Shown here: positions 47,985 through 57,791 of the stretch, piece by piece | How positions within the stretch are numbered: the stretch's first letter is position 1 | Layout of the letters: each line of letters begins with the position of its first letter | DNA from: Kaistia dalseonensis | GTDB lineage: Bacteria > Pseudomonadota > Alphaproteobacteria > Rhizobiales > Kaistiaceae | Assembly (NCBI RefSeq): GCF_030814715.1 | Contig: NZ_JAUSVO010000008.1 | Location: 1-64,000 of the forward strand | Direction of reading: 5' to 3' | DNA: 64,000 bases | Program-made: the position numbers and the translations under genes | The notes under the pieces: model-generated | The model's database searches: none | Seen by the model: only the letters and a program-made list of their open reading frames with translations | Told to the model about the DNA's origin: nothing

Positions 47985-47998
47985 TTGGAACGTTCCAA
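47985..47998. promoter_or_regulatory. LacI-type operator (site B), before the CoA-transferase operon
   Basis: A perfect TTGGAACGTTCCAA palindrome, 66 bp upstream of the CoA-transferase ATG and 32 bp after the Gfo/Idh stop. It marks a separate promoter inside the row of minus-strand genes. Confidence 0.8.
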
Positions 47999-48030
47999 TT
48001 TTTGCCCAAGCATTGAAGACAGAGCGCTCA

Positions 48031-50078
<2,048 letters not shown>

Positions 50079-50102
50079 CGGTGCCTTGTGGCGCTCTCGA
50101 AT

Positions 50103-50116
50103 TTGGAACGTTCCAA
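50103..50116. promoter_or_regulatory. LacI-type operator (site C), before the lacI-type gene
   Basis: A perfect TTGGAACGTTCCAA, 25 bp before the regulator ATG, indicating autoregulation. Confidence 0.8.
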
Positions 50117-50189
50117 TTCATAGAGAGGCGAAATGGCGGCGTCAAGCAGATCGAGCGGCGAAATCAACAGGGTGAAATCGTCATATGAA

Positions 50190-50203
50190 TTGGAACGATC
50201 CAA
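50190..50203. promoter_or_regulatory. Secondary LacI-type operator (site D)
   Basis: TTGGAACGATCCAA has one mismatch to sites A-C. Its centre is 87 bp from site C, so it may act as an auxiliary operator. Confidence 0.55.
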
Positions 50204-50325
50204 CCGAGACGCATGAACCGGGCCGGGGCAAGTCGTCCGGATACGGTGATGCCGGGCGATTTCCCGAAGTCCGGACCCCATTCAGCCGCGGCGCTCCGAG
50301 CGCGAACGCCATCGCTGAATCGGTT

Positions 50326-50347
50326 CCCGTTTTCGCGGGGATGACGG
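50326..50347. repeat. Partial copy of the dispersed palindrome
   Basis: CCCG-TTTT-CGCGGGGATGACGG. On the other strand it reads CCGTCATCCCCGCGAAAACG, which matches the left half of the element at 23488-23570 apart from the stem change. It is therefore the same repeat family. Confidence 0.55.
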
Positions 50348-50412
50348 AACTGGGGGGAGATGGATGATGCGAGGAGGGGGCGTGACGGCCGGCGGCCGGC
50401 CCTGAGGCGTCG

Positions 50413-50437
50413 CCCCTCGCCCGCTCGGGGCGAGGGG
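50413..50437 (-). terminator. GC-rich hairpin downstream of the RND gene
   Basis: CCCCTCGCCCG / CGGGGCGAGGGG with a very short loop, 50 bp after the stop of the leftward RND gene. It can act as a transcription end. No T-run follows, so efficiency is uncertain. Confidence 0.45.
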
Positions 50438-50486
50438 AAGGAGAGGGCGAGCAAAGGGGCGAAACCCGGCCCTCGCTCGCCTTGGC

Positions 50487-53400
50487 CTATTCGGCAGCGA
50501 TCCGCATAGCGGGTGTCCCGACAGCGCGCGGGGGCTCGCCATGCTGGTCTTCGTCTTCGCGCTCATCCGATGTGTTGGGCTTGAACGCCCAGCCGAAGAC
50601 CCTGCCGACCAGCGCCGAGAAATCATCCATGATCGTGTAGACCGAGGGGATGAAGACCAACGACAGCACGGTCGAGACCAGCAGTCCGCCCATCACGGCG
50701 ATTGCCATGGGCGAGCGGAATTCGCCGCCCTGGCCGAGCGCCAGCGCCGCCGGAACCATGCCGGCCGCCATGGCGATGGTGGTCATCACGATCGGCCGGG
50801 CGCGCTTGCGGCCGGCGTCGATGATGGCCTCCTTGCGGTCCATGCCGTGCTTCTCCCGCTCGACCGCGAAATCGACCAGCATGATCGCGTTCTTGGTCAC
50901 GATGCCCATCAGCATGAGCACACCGATGATGACGGGCATGGAGAAGGCATTGTTGGTGAGCAGCAGCGCCGCGACCACGCCGCCGATCGAAAGCGGCAGC
51001 GAGGCGAGGATGGTGATCGGCTGGAACACATTGTTGAACAGGATGATGAGCACGACGAAGACGAGCATGATGCCCGAGCCCATCGCCACGCCGAAGGCGG
51101 AGAACACCTCGGCCTGCGCCTCGGCATCGCCCGTATCCTGCAGATGGACGCCGGCCGGGAAGCTCTTGACCACATCCATCGTCTTGATGCGATCGCCGCC
51201 CTGGCCCGAGGTGAAGCCCTTGGCCATGTCGGTGCCGACCTTCACCAGCCGCTCGCGGTCATAGCGCTCGATCGTCGCCGGACCTTCGCCGAAGCCGATA
51301 TCGGCGACCGAGGCGAGCGGGACGGAGCCGCCCGCGGTGAGCGGCACGCGAAGCGCCGCCAGCACGGAAAGGTCCTGGCGCGCCTTGTCGTCGAGCTGGA
51401 CGCGGATCGGGATCTGCCGGCCGTCGACCGTGAACTTGGCGAGGTTGGAATCGGCATCGCCGCTGGTCGCGACGCGGATCGTCTCCGAGATGCGGTCTGG
51501 CGCAAGGCCGAGATCGCTCGCCTCGTCGAGCTTCGGCACGATGCGGATTTCCGGCCGTGCGAAGGAGGCGAGCGCCACGGGGTTGGAGAACATCGGGTCG
51601 GACTTCATCGCCGCCTCGAGGTCCGAGGCCGCTTTCACGACCGCCTCGCCGTCGCGGCCGATGACGGCCACGGTGGTTTCGCGGTCGCCGCGATCGTTCA
51701 CGACATAGAAGCGGATGTCCGGAATGTCGGCCAGCGCATCGGCGATGATCGGCTTCATCTCCTTCTGCGAGCGGGTGCGGTCCTCTTTCGGCGTCAGCGT
51801 CAGGATCAGCGCGGCGCGGCGCGGCTCCAGCGTGCCGGTCGGCGAGGTGCCGCCCATGACGAAGACGTTCTGGATCTCGGGCAAAGCCCTCAGCCGCTCG
51901 GCGATCGCGTCGGTGGTGACGGCAGTGTCGTCGAGCGGGGTGCCCGGCGGCAGCTCGATCGAGACGACGAGACGGCTCTCATCGGCCTCGGGGATGAACT
52001 CCGACGGCAGCATGCCCATGGCCTGGATCGCGACGACGAAGGTGGCGATGCCGATGCCGAGCGTCACCCAGCGCATGCCGGGCCTGAGCGTCCCGCGCAG
52101 CAGCGCGGTGTAGGATCGCATGATCCAGCCGTCATGCTCTTCTTCCGGATGGGGCTGGCCGAGCCAGGCGCCGAATAGCGCGAGGAAGGCGGCACCGCCG
52201 ACCGCGAAGCCGGCGATGCGGATCCAGCCGATCGCTGTGACGCGCTCGGCGAGGGTGCCCAGAAGCGGCACGCCGGCGAGCCCGTCGGCGGAGAGCTGCA
52301 GCACCAGCGCGGCGAGGCCGATCACGGCGCCCACGGGAACGATCCGGCGCAGACGGCGCCACGCATCGGCGCGGAAGCCGGTATAGACCGGGCGTCCATC
52401 CGAACCGTCGCCGACATAGGGCACGCGCATGAAATAGGCGGCCATCATCGGCGTGATCAGGCGGGCGACGAGCAGCGAGAAGAACACCGCCACCGCCACC
52501 GTCAGGCCGAACTGCCGGAAATACTGCCCGGCAATGCCGCTCATGAACGACACCGGCGCGAAGATCGCGATGATCGTCATCGAGATGGCGATAACGGCGA
52601 GGCCGATTTCGTCGGCCGCCTCGATCGCCGCGCGATAGGGCTTCTTGCCCATCCTGGTATGGCGGACGATGTTCTCGATCTCGACGATCGCATCATCGAC
52701 CAGGATGCCTGTCACCAGCGTGATGCCGAGCAGGCTGACCAGGTTGAGCGAGAAGCCGAGCATGGAGATCGCCCAGAAGGTGGGGATCGCCGAGAGCGGC
52801 AGGGCAACGGCGGCGACGAGCGTCGCCCGCCAGTCGCGCAGGAACAGCAGCACGACGAGGATCGCGAGCGCCGCGCCCTCATAGAGCGTGTCCATCGCGC
52901 TCTGGTAGTTGCCATAGGTGTAGGTGACCGTGTCGTCGATCTGCGAGAAGGTGACGTCGGGATGCTCGCGGCCGAGTTCGGCGATCTTGGCGCGGACCAG
53001 TTCGGCGACCGAGGCGTCGGAGGCGCCCTTGGCGCGGTAGATCGACATGGCGACGGCCGGGCGGCCGTCGAGGCGGGCGAAGGATTTCGGCTCCTGCCAG
53101 TGATCCTCCACCGTGCCGAGCTCGGCGAGCCGAACCTCGCGCCCGCCGGAGAGCGCGATACGCGTATTGGCGAGATCGTCGAGCGTCTTGGCGCCGGCGA
53201 GCGTGCGGATCGTCTGCTCCTGGCTGCCGACCTCGCCCTTGCCGCCGGACAGGTCGACATTGGTGATCTGGAGCTGGCGATTGACGTCGGCCGCCGTGAC
53301 GCCGAGCGCCATCAGCCGGTCGGGGTCGAGGCGAATGTCGATTTCGCGCGTGACGCCGCCCATCCGCTCGACGCGGCCGACGCCCTTCAGCGCCTGCAGC

Positions 53401-53897
53401 GCGCGGATCGCGGTGTCGTCGATGAACCAGGAGAGCTCTTCCGGCGACATGGCCGGCGCCGAGGCGCCATAGGTCATGATCGACTGGCCCTCGACATCGA
53501 TGCGCTGGACGATGGGCTCGTCGACGGTGCGGGGCAGGTCGCCACGGATCTTGGCGATCGCATCCTTGACGTCGTTGAGCGCGCGGTCGGTGTTGACCTC
53601 GAGGCGGAACTCGATCGCCGTGTTGGAAGAACCGTCGGTGATGGTCGAGGTGATGTGCTTGACGCCGGAAATGGCGGCGACGGCGTCCTCGACCTTTTTG
53701 GTGACCTGGGTCTCGAGCTCGGCCGGCGCAGTGCCGCTATCGGTCACCGTGACCGAGACGATCGGCACGTCGATATTGGGGAAGCGCGTGATCGGCAGGC
53801 CCATGAAGGCGACGATGCCGAAGGCGCAGAGCACGACGAAGAGCAGGATGGGCGGAACCGGATTGCGGATCGCCCAGGAGGAGAAGTTCCAGTTCAT
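50487..53897 (-). CDS. RND-family (HAE1-type) efflux pump permease
   Basis: A 1136-residue inner-membrane proton-driven drug exporter. The N-terminal helix is NPVPPILLFVVLCAFGIVAF, then two porter loops and helix 4 with the proton-relay pair DD in LVTGILVDDAIVEIENIV. It is about 90 residues longer than AcrB. The excess lies around residues 490-590 and includes two extra hydrophobic segments (VGAVIGLAALVLQL, FAVGGAAFLALFGAWLG). The start overlaps the adaptor stop (ATGA). No outer-membrane TolC-type gene is nearby. Confidence 0.9.
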   Translation of the reverse strand: MNWNFSSWAIRNPVPPILLFVVLCAFGIVAFMGLPITRFPNIDVPIVSVTVTDSGTAPAELETQVTKKVEDAVAAISGVKHITSTITDGSSNTAIEFRLEVNTDRALNDVKDAIAKIRGDLPRTVDEPIVQRIDVEGQSIMTYGASAPAMSPEELSWFIDDTAIRALQALKGVGRVERMGGVTREIDIRLDPDRLMALGVTAADVNRQLQITNVDLSGGKGEVGSQEQTIRTLAGAKTLDDLANTRIALSGGREVRLAELGTVEDHWQEPKSFARLDGRPAVAMSIYRAKGASDASVAELVRAKIAELGREHPDVTFSQIDDTVTYTYGNYQSAMDTLYEGAALAILVVLLFLRDWRATLVAAVALPLSAIPTFWAISMLGFSLNLVSLLGITLVTGILVDDAIVEIENIVRHTRMGKKPYRAAIEAADEIGLAVIAISMTIIAIFAPVSFMSGIAGQYFRQFGLTVAVAVFFSLLVARLITPMMAAYFMRVPYVGDGSDGRPVYTGFRADAWRRLRRIVPVGAVIGLAALVLQLSADGLAGVPLLGTLAERVTAIGWIRIAGFAVGGAAFLALFGAWLGQPHPEEEHDGWIMRSYTALLRGTLRPGMRWVTLGIGIATFVVAIQAMGMLPSEFIPEADESRLVVSIELPPGTPLDDTAVTTDAIAERLRALPEIQNVFVMGGTSPTGTLEPRRAALILTLTPKEDRTRSQKEMKPIIADALADIPDIRFYVVNDRGDRETTVAVIGRDGEAVVKAASDLEAAMKSDPMFSNPVALASFARPEIRIVPKLDEASDLGLAPDRISETIRVATSGDADSNLAKFTVDGRQIPIRVQLDDKARQDLSVLAALRVPLTAGGSVPLASVADIGFGEGPATIERYDRERLVKVGTDMAKGFTSGQGGDRIKTMDVVKSFPAGVHLQDTGDAEAQAEVFSAFGVAMGSGIMLVFVVLIILFNNVFQPITILASLPLSIGGVVAALLLTNNAFSMPVIIGVLMLMGIVTKNAIMLVDFAVEREKHGMDRKEAIIDAGRKRARPIVMTTIAMAAGMVPAALALGQGGEFRSPMAIAVMGGLLVSTVLSLVFIPSVYTIMDDFSALVGRVFGWAFKPNTSDEREDEDQHGEPPRAVGTPAMRIAAE

Positions 53898-55126
53898 CCC
53901 TTCGCTCCCTGGCTCAGCCCGATTTCCGGGCTCGCGGCGGCGACCGGGGTCACGGCGTCGCCGTCGCGCACGAAGGAGCCGGCGCGCGCGACCACCATCT
54001 CGCCGGGTTCGACGCCGGACAGGACCTCGATATAGCCCGCGCCCGAAATGCCGGTCTTGAGCGTGCGCGTCTGGATCTTGCCGTCGACCACGACCTGCGT
54101 CGTCGGTGAGCCGCTGGCGGTGACGATGGCGGAGACGGGCAGCGCGATGCCGGTCTCGCGAGCGATCTCGACCGTGCCGCGCGCAAACGAGCCGCTGGTG
54201 ACGCGCGCATCGGCGGGCAGCGCGACGCGCACCTTGCCGAGCCGCGTCACGTCGTCGATCTTCGGCGAGACGAGGCGGACCGTGCCCTTGATCGGCGTGG
54301 CATGGCCCGGCGCCATGACCAGCACCGTCTGGCCGACGACGATCTGGGCGAGCGAGGTTTCGGGAACCTGCGCCTCGAGCTCGATGGAGCCGTCGCGGGC
54401 GAGGCGGAACAGCGGCTCGCCGGCGCCGGAGACGATCGCGCCGACACGGGCCGAACGCGACAGGATGATGCCGTCCGCCGGCGCCTTGATCTCGGTCTTG
54501 GAGAGACGCAGTTCCAGTTCGCGCCGCAGCGCCTCGGTAAGCGTCTTGTCGGCCTCGGCGAGCGTCAGGCCCTGCTCGGCCGACTGGCGCCGCGCCACTG
54601 CCGTCTGCGCGCTCGACTGGCGCTGGTCCAGCACGTCCTGCGCCACGAAGCCCTTGGTTTTGAGCGATTCACCGCGATCGAGCGCGGATTTCGCCTGCGT
54701 CTCGGTCGCGATCGCCTCGGCGATCTGGCTCTTCGCCTGCGCGATGGCGGCGTCGTTGCGGGCGAGTGAGGAGGTGTTCTGCGCGAGCAGGATTTCCAGC
54801 GTATCGGTCGAAAGCCGCGCCAGCACCTGCCCGGCCTTCACCACGTCGCCCTCTTCGGCGAGAAGCTCGGTCAGGCGGTAGCCGTCGAGATCGACGCCGA
54901 CCAGCACTTCCTCGCGCGGCACCAGCGAGCCGACCACGATCGCGGTCTGCACGATCTCGCGCTCGGCCGCCGGCACGACGGTGATCGCCGGCGCCTTGGC
55001 CGTGACGGCGGGCTTTGGCGCTTCCTCGGCGGTTGCGGAAAACAATGTCTCGGGCAGCACGAGGCCCATGCCGGCCACGGCGAGCACAAAGGCGGACGAG
55101 GCCGCCATTCGGGTCAAACGATTCAT
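53894..55126 (-). CDS. RND efflux periplasmic adaptor (membrane fusion protein)
   Basis: A 410-residue adaptor. A signal/anchor segment at the N-terminus (MAASSAFVLAVAGMGLVLPE) is not lipidated. The lipoyl halves (VLVGVDLDGYRLTELLAEEG and KAPADGIILSRSARVGAIVS) flank a coiled-coil hairpin of about residues 100-190. A beta-barrel and membrane-proximal domain end the protein. It links the pump to an outer-membrane channel. It is the gene between the TetR regulator (73 bp upstream) and the pump. Confidence 0.9.
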   Translation of the reverse strand: MNRLTRMAASSAFVLAVAGMGLVLPETLFSATAEEAPKPAVTAKAPAITVVPAAEREIVQTAIVVGSLVPREEVLVGVDLDGYRLTELLAEEGDVVKAGQVLARLSTDTLEILLAQNTSSLARNDAAIAQAKSQIAEAIATETQAKSALDRGESLKTKGFVAQDVLDQRQSSAQTAVARRQSAEQGLTLAEADKTLTEALRRELELRLSKTEIKAPADGIILSRSARVGAIVSGAGEPLFRLARDGSIELEAQVPETSLAQIVVGQTVLVMAPGHATPIKGTVRLVSPKIDDVTRLGKVRVALPADARVTSGSFARGTVEIARETGIALPVSAIVTASGSPTTQVVVDGKIQTRTLKTGISGAGYIEVLSGVEPGEMVVARAGSFVRDGDAVTPVAAASPEIGLSQGAKG

Positions 55127-55199
55127 CTGTCCTGTCGGCCGCCTGGCGGCCGTCCCCTCAAAAAGCTTCGAACGCGGCACGGGCGATCTGACGCCGCAC

Positions 55200-55838
55200 T
55201 CATGCCTTCTCGGATTGAAACTGCACGACCCCCGCGAGCATCCGACGCAGGATCGGCGCGACGCGGTCTGGCGTAAGGTCGGGATCGTAGATCTGTCGGA
55301 GCGCGATGCCGTCCACGGCGGCCATCGTCATGCTGATCGTCGCGTCCATGTCGTCGATCGGCGGCAATTCGCCCTCGGCGATGGCCTCGGTGAGGACAGT
55401 GCGGATGGTGTCGCGCACCCCTTCGTCGATCTGGGCGAAGCGCTGGCCGATCGCCGAATTGCGCAGGCTCTCGGCGGTGATCTCCGCCATCAGGCCCGAA
55501 GCCTCGGGGTCGCGCATGAAGGCGAAATAGCCCACGGCGCAATCCACCATCCGGTCGAGCACCGGACCCGGCCCGCGCATCGTCTCGACCATCGCGGCGG
55601 CGTCGCAATGCTGTTCCTGCGCTATCGCCTCGACGATGGCTTCCTTGGACGGGAAATAGCGATAGAGCGCGCCGGGGCTCATCTTCGCCTCGGCGCAGAT
55701 CTCCTGCATCGAGGCGCCGCGAAAGCCTGACTGGGCGAAGCACAGCCGCGCCGCATCGAGAATCTGGTGGCGGCGCGCATCATGCGTCGCCTCCCGGCTC
55801 CCGGCCTCGCCCTGTTCTGGCTGTACGATCGCTGCCAT
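55200..55838 (-). CDS. TetR/AcrR-family regulator of the efflux operon
   Basis: A 212-residue repressor. The HTH is in RRHQILDAARLCFAQSGFRG and ASMQEICAEAKMSPGALYRYFPSKEA (about residues 20-65). The rest is a ligand-binding helical bundle. The start at 55838 is the family-like one; a longer frame adds 56 unusual codons. It is in line with the adaptor and pump genes. The palindrome GAATGAACGTTCGCTC lies 25 bp before its start, a good candidate for its own operator. Confidence 0.88.
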   Translation of the reverse strand: MAAIVQPEQGEAGSREATHDARRHQILDAARLCFAQSGFRGASMQEICAEAKMSPGALYRYFPSKEAIVEAIAQEQHCDAAAMVETMRGPGPVLDRMVDCAVGYFAFMRDPEASGLMAEITAESLRNSAIGQRFAQIDEGVRDTIRTVLTEAIAEGELPPIDDMDATISMTMAAVDGIALRQIYDPDLTPDRVAPILRRMLAGVVQFQSEKA

Positions 55839-55863
55839 GAGCCCTCGCGCGTGGACAAAGTGC

Positions 55864-55879
55864 GAATGAACGTTCGCTC
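55864..55879. promoter_or_regulatory. Candidate TetR-type operator
   Basis: GAATGAACGTTCGCTC is a 16-bp inverted repeat (GARYGAAC-GTTCRYTC, six of eight pairs exact) with a perfect GAACGTTC core. Palindromes with this core are common TetR/AcrR targets. It lies 25 bp before the tetR-type ATG and would control the whole efflux operon. Confidence 0.6.
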
Positions 55880-56034
55880 TCTCCAACTGCGCATCAATTG
55901 CGCCCGAATCAAGGGCGATGGCGGTGGCGTTACAAAACTTTACGAAGAGGCATGCGGCCATCCGGCCATCTCGGGCGACGTGGCCTTGCCCCGGCGCGCG
56001 CGCCATCCGCCGTGAATTCCCCGAAACGAAACGC

Positions 56035-56688
56035 TCAGGCCGGCTCGGAAACCGGCAGATGGCTCTGTGCCGTCTTCGCGGCGAGGTCGTGGTTCAAGAG
56101 GCCGCGCAGCGCAATGTCGATGTCGCTCTCGCGCGCCATCAGCGCCTTGAGGCCCACCACCTGCCAGGAGAGGGCAGAAGCTCCCGCCATCAGCGCCACG
56201 TCCGCCGTGGCGGTGCCGCCGGAGAGAAAGGCGATCTCGCCCAGGAACGTGCCCGCCTGCACGACAAGCCGGCGGCCGTCCTTGGAAACTTCCGCCTCGC
56301 CGGAGAGGAGATAGAACAGTTCGGCCGGCTTTTCGCCGCGCTTCAGGATCGGCACAGGTCCCTCGATCCGATGCGTTCCCTTGACGAGCCGCCGGAACTG
56401 GCCGGGGGTGAGCACGCGGATGGCGTTGAACAGCGGGCGGATATGGCTGTCTATGCCATAGCCGAACCGGTCGCGGATGATGAGCGCGATCATGCCCAGA
56501 TTGAGCATGATGGTCAGCACCTTCCACACCAGCGGATCGAATTGCGGCGTGTTCAGGATCAGCAGGTAATAGAGCGCCTGCAGCGCCATGCTGACGATCG
56601 TGGCGATGCGCAGATAGATCTGGTCGCGGAAGAGAAAGGCGATCAGGGCAAGCGCATTGCCGATGTGAAAGAGGATTTCGAGGGTCAT
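56035..56688 (-). CDS. Popeye-like membrane protein with cyclic-nucleotide-binding-type domain
   Basis: A 217-residue protein. Three hydrophobic segments occupy about residues 5-70 (ILFHIGNALALIAFLF, IATIVSMALQALYYLLIL, VLTIMLNLGMIALII). A cNMP-binding-type beta-roll follows (LTPGQFRRLVKGTHRI, LLSGEAEVSKDGR, FLGEIAFLSGGTATADVALM). The phosphate-binding cassette lacks the Arg of the usual PRxAT part, so cAMP binding is uncertain. The architecture matches Popeye-domain proteins, which are best known from animals. No neighbour suggests a role. The start at 56688 gives the family-like N-terminus. Confidence 0.75.
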   Translation of the reverse strand: MTLEILFHIGNALALIAFLFRDQIYLRIATIVSMALQALYYLLILNTPQFDPLVWKVLTIMLNLGMIALIIRDRFGYGIDSHIRPLFNAIRVLTPGQFRRLVKGTHRIEGPVPILKRGEKPAELFYLLSGEAEVSKDGRRLVVQAGTFLGEIAFLSGGTATADVALMAGASALSWQVVGLKALMARESDIDIALRGLLNHDLAAKTAQSHLPVSEPA

Positions 56689-56871
56689 GGGGGCGGCACG
56701 ATGCGCTCGAAGCGACGAAGCAGGCTGGGTGACGGGCCGTAAACTCCGCTGACCCGCCCGGAAAGTCCAGAGTTTCCGTGCCGCAGACCGCCCCGCCATG
56801 GTCCGGACGCTAAGCCGGCTCAGCCCGTGGCGCCAAGCTGCGGGCCACGGGCTGGCGTCATTCGTGCTGGA

Positions 56872-57621
56872 TCAGTATGTCGCGCGGCCGCCCGAAACGT
56901 CGAAGACGGCGCCGGTCGTGAACGAGCATTCCGGGCTCGCCAGCCAGGTGATGATCGAGGCGATTTCATCCACGGTGCCGAAGCGGCCCATGGGAATCTT
57001 CGACAGCATGTAGTCGATATGCGCCTGGCTGACCTGCGCCAGGATCGGCGTGTCGACGGTTGCCGGCGTGATCGCGTTGACGGTGATGTTGTCCTTGGCG
57101 AGTTCCTTGCCGAGCGATTTGGTGAGCCCGATCACCGCCGCCTTGGCCGCCGAATAGGCGGATGCAGTCGGGTTGCCCTCCTTGCCCGCGATCGAGGCGA
57201 CATTGACGATCCGGCCATAGCCGTTCGTCTTCATGAAGGGCACGATGAAGCGGTTGCAGTAGAAGAGGCCATGCACATTGATCGCGAAGACGCGCTGCCA
57301 TTCCTCGATCGGATAATCGACGACGAGGGCGTTCTTGCCGGCGATGCCGGCCGAGCAGATCAGGATGTCGATCTTGCCGAGATGCTCCGCCGCCTGCGGC
57401 GCCGCCGCCGCCACCGCGGCCGGATCGGCGATGTCGAGCGCGATTCCATGGGCCTTCGGACCGAGCTTTTCCTTCGCCTCGTCGATCCTGCTCGGGTCTA
57501 TATCCCAGAGACACACTGTTCCCCCCTCGGAGACGATGCGCTCGGCCGTCCTGAGGCCAATGCCGGAGGCGCCGCCGGTGATCACCGCGCCGCGCCCCGA
57601 AAACCGTGTCAGATCAACCAT
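56872..57621 (-). CDS. Short-chain dehydrogenase/reductase
   Basis: A 249-residue classical SDR. TGGASGIG binds the dinucleotide, with CSAG in place of NNAG. The active-site Ser is in VASIAGKEG and YSAAK has the Tyr and Lys. VSGGRATY is the C-terminus. The family type resembles 3-oxoacyl or sugar-alcohol dehydrogenases (DTPILAQVSQAHIDYMLSKI). It is divergent from ribB; the 170-bp gap contains both promoters. The substrate is unknown. Confidence 0.87.
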   Translation of the reverse strand: MVDLTRFSGRGAVITGGASGIGLRTAERIVSEGGTVCLWDIDPSRIDEAKEKLGPKAHGIALDIADPAAVAAAAPQAAEHLGKIDILICSAGIAGKNALVVDYPIEEWQRVFAINVHGLFYCNRFIVPFMKTNGYGRIVNVASIAGKEGNPTASAYSAAKAAVIGLTKSLGKELAKDNITVNAITPATVDTPILAQVSQAHIDYMLSKIPMGRFGTVDEIASIITWLASPECSFTTGAVFDVSGGRATY

Positions 57622-57791
57622 TCTTCTGCTCTTTTCCCGTTCCGTGCCGTGGGCACGGTTCCTCCCGAATGCATCATTCGTAAGCACAGGACCGCCGCGC
57701 GACAACCCAATTTGAGCATAGCTTTGACTGGTATCGGCCCCGCGATGACCTATAAGAAGTTCGACCCATCGTCTTGCCGAACGGATGCCCT

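Larger units (their letters stand above)
50079..50486. other. 408-bp region between lacI-type gene and RND gene
   Basis: No gene is recognised. It holds the two LacI-type operators (50103-50116 and 50190-50203), a partial copy of the nested palindrome at 50326-50347 and a GC-rich hairpin at 50413-50437. The lacI promoter should lie in the AT-richer part between the two operators. Confidence 0.6.

Noticed and set aside
50185-50367. Small plus-strand gene after the lacI promoter region
   Set aside because: The 60-residue frame starts inside operator D and runs into palindromic repeats; it has no ribosome binding site.
57640-57675. LexA-type GTTC repeat before the SDR gene
   Set aside because: Two GTTC copies are present, but the spacing is far from seven bases.
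57622-57791. FMN riboswitch before ribB
   Set aside because: The conserved RFN-element segments (for example AGGGGTCTTCAGGGC-like and GAnCCGGCGGT-like boxes) are not visible. The gap is short and contains two divergent promoters.
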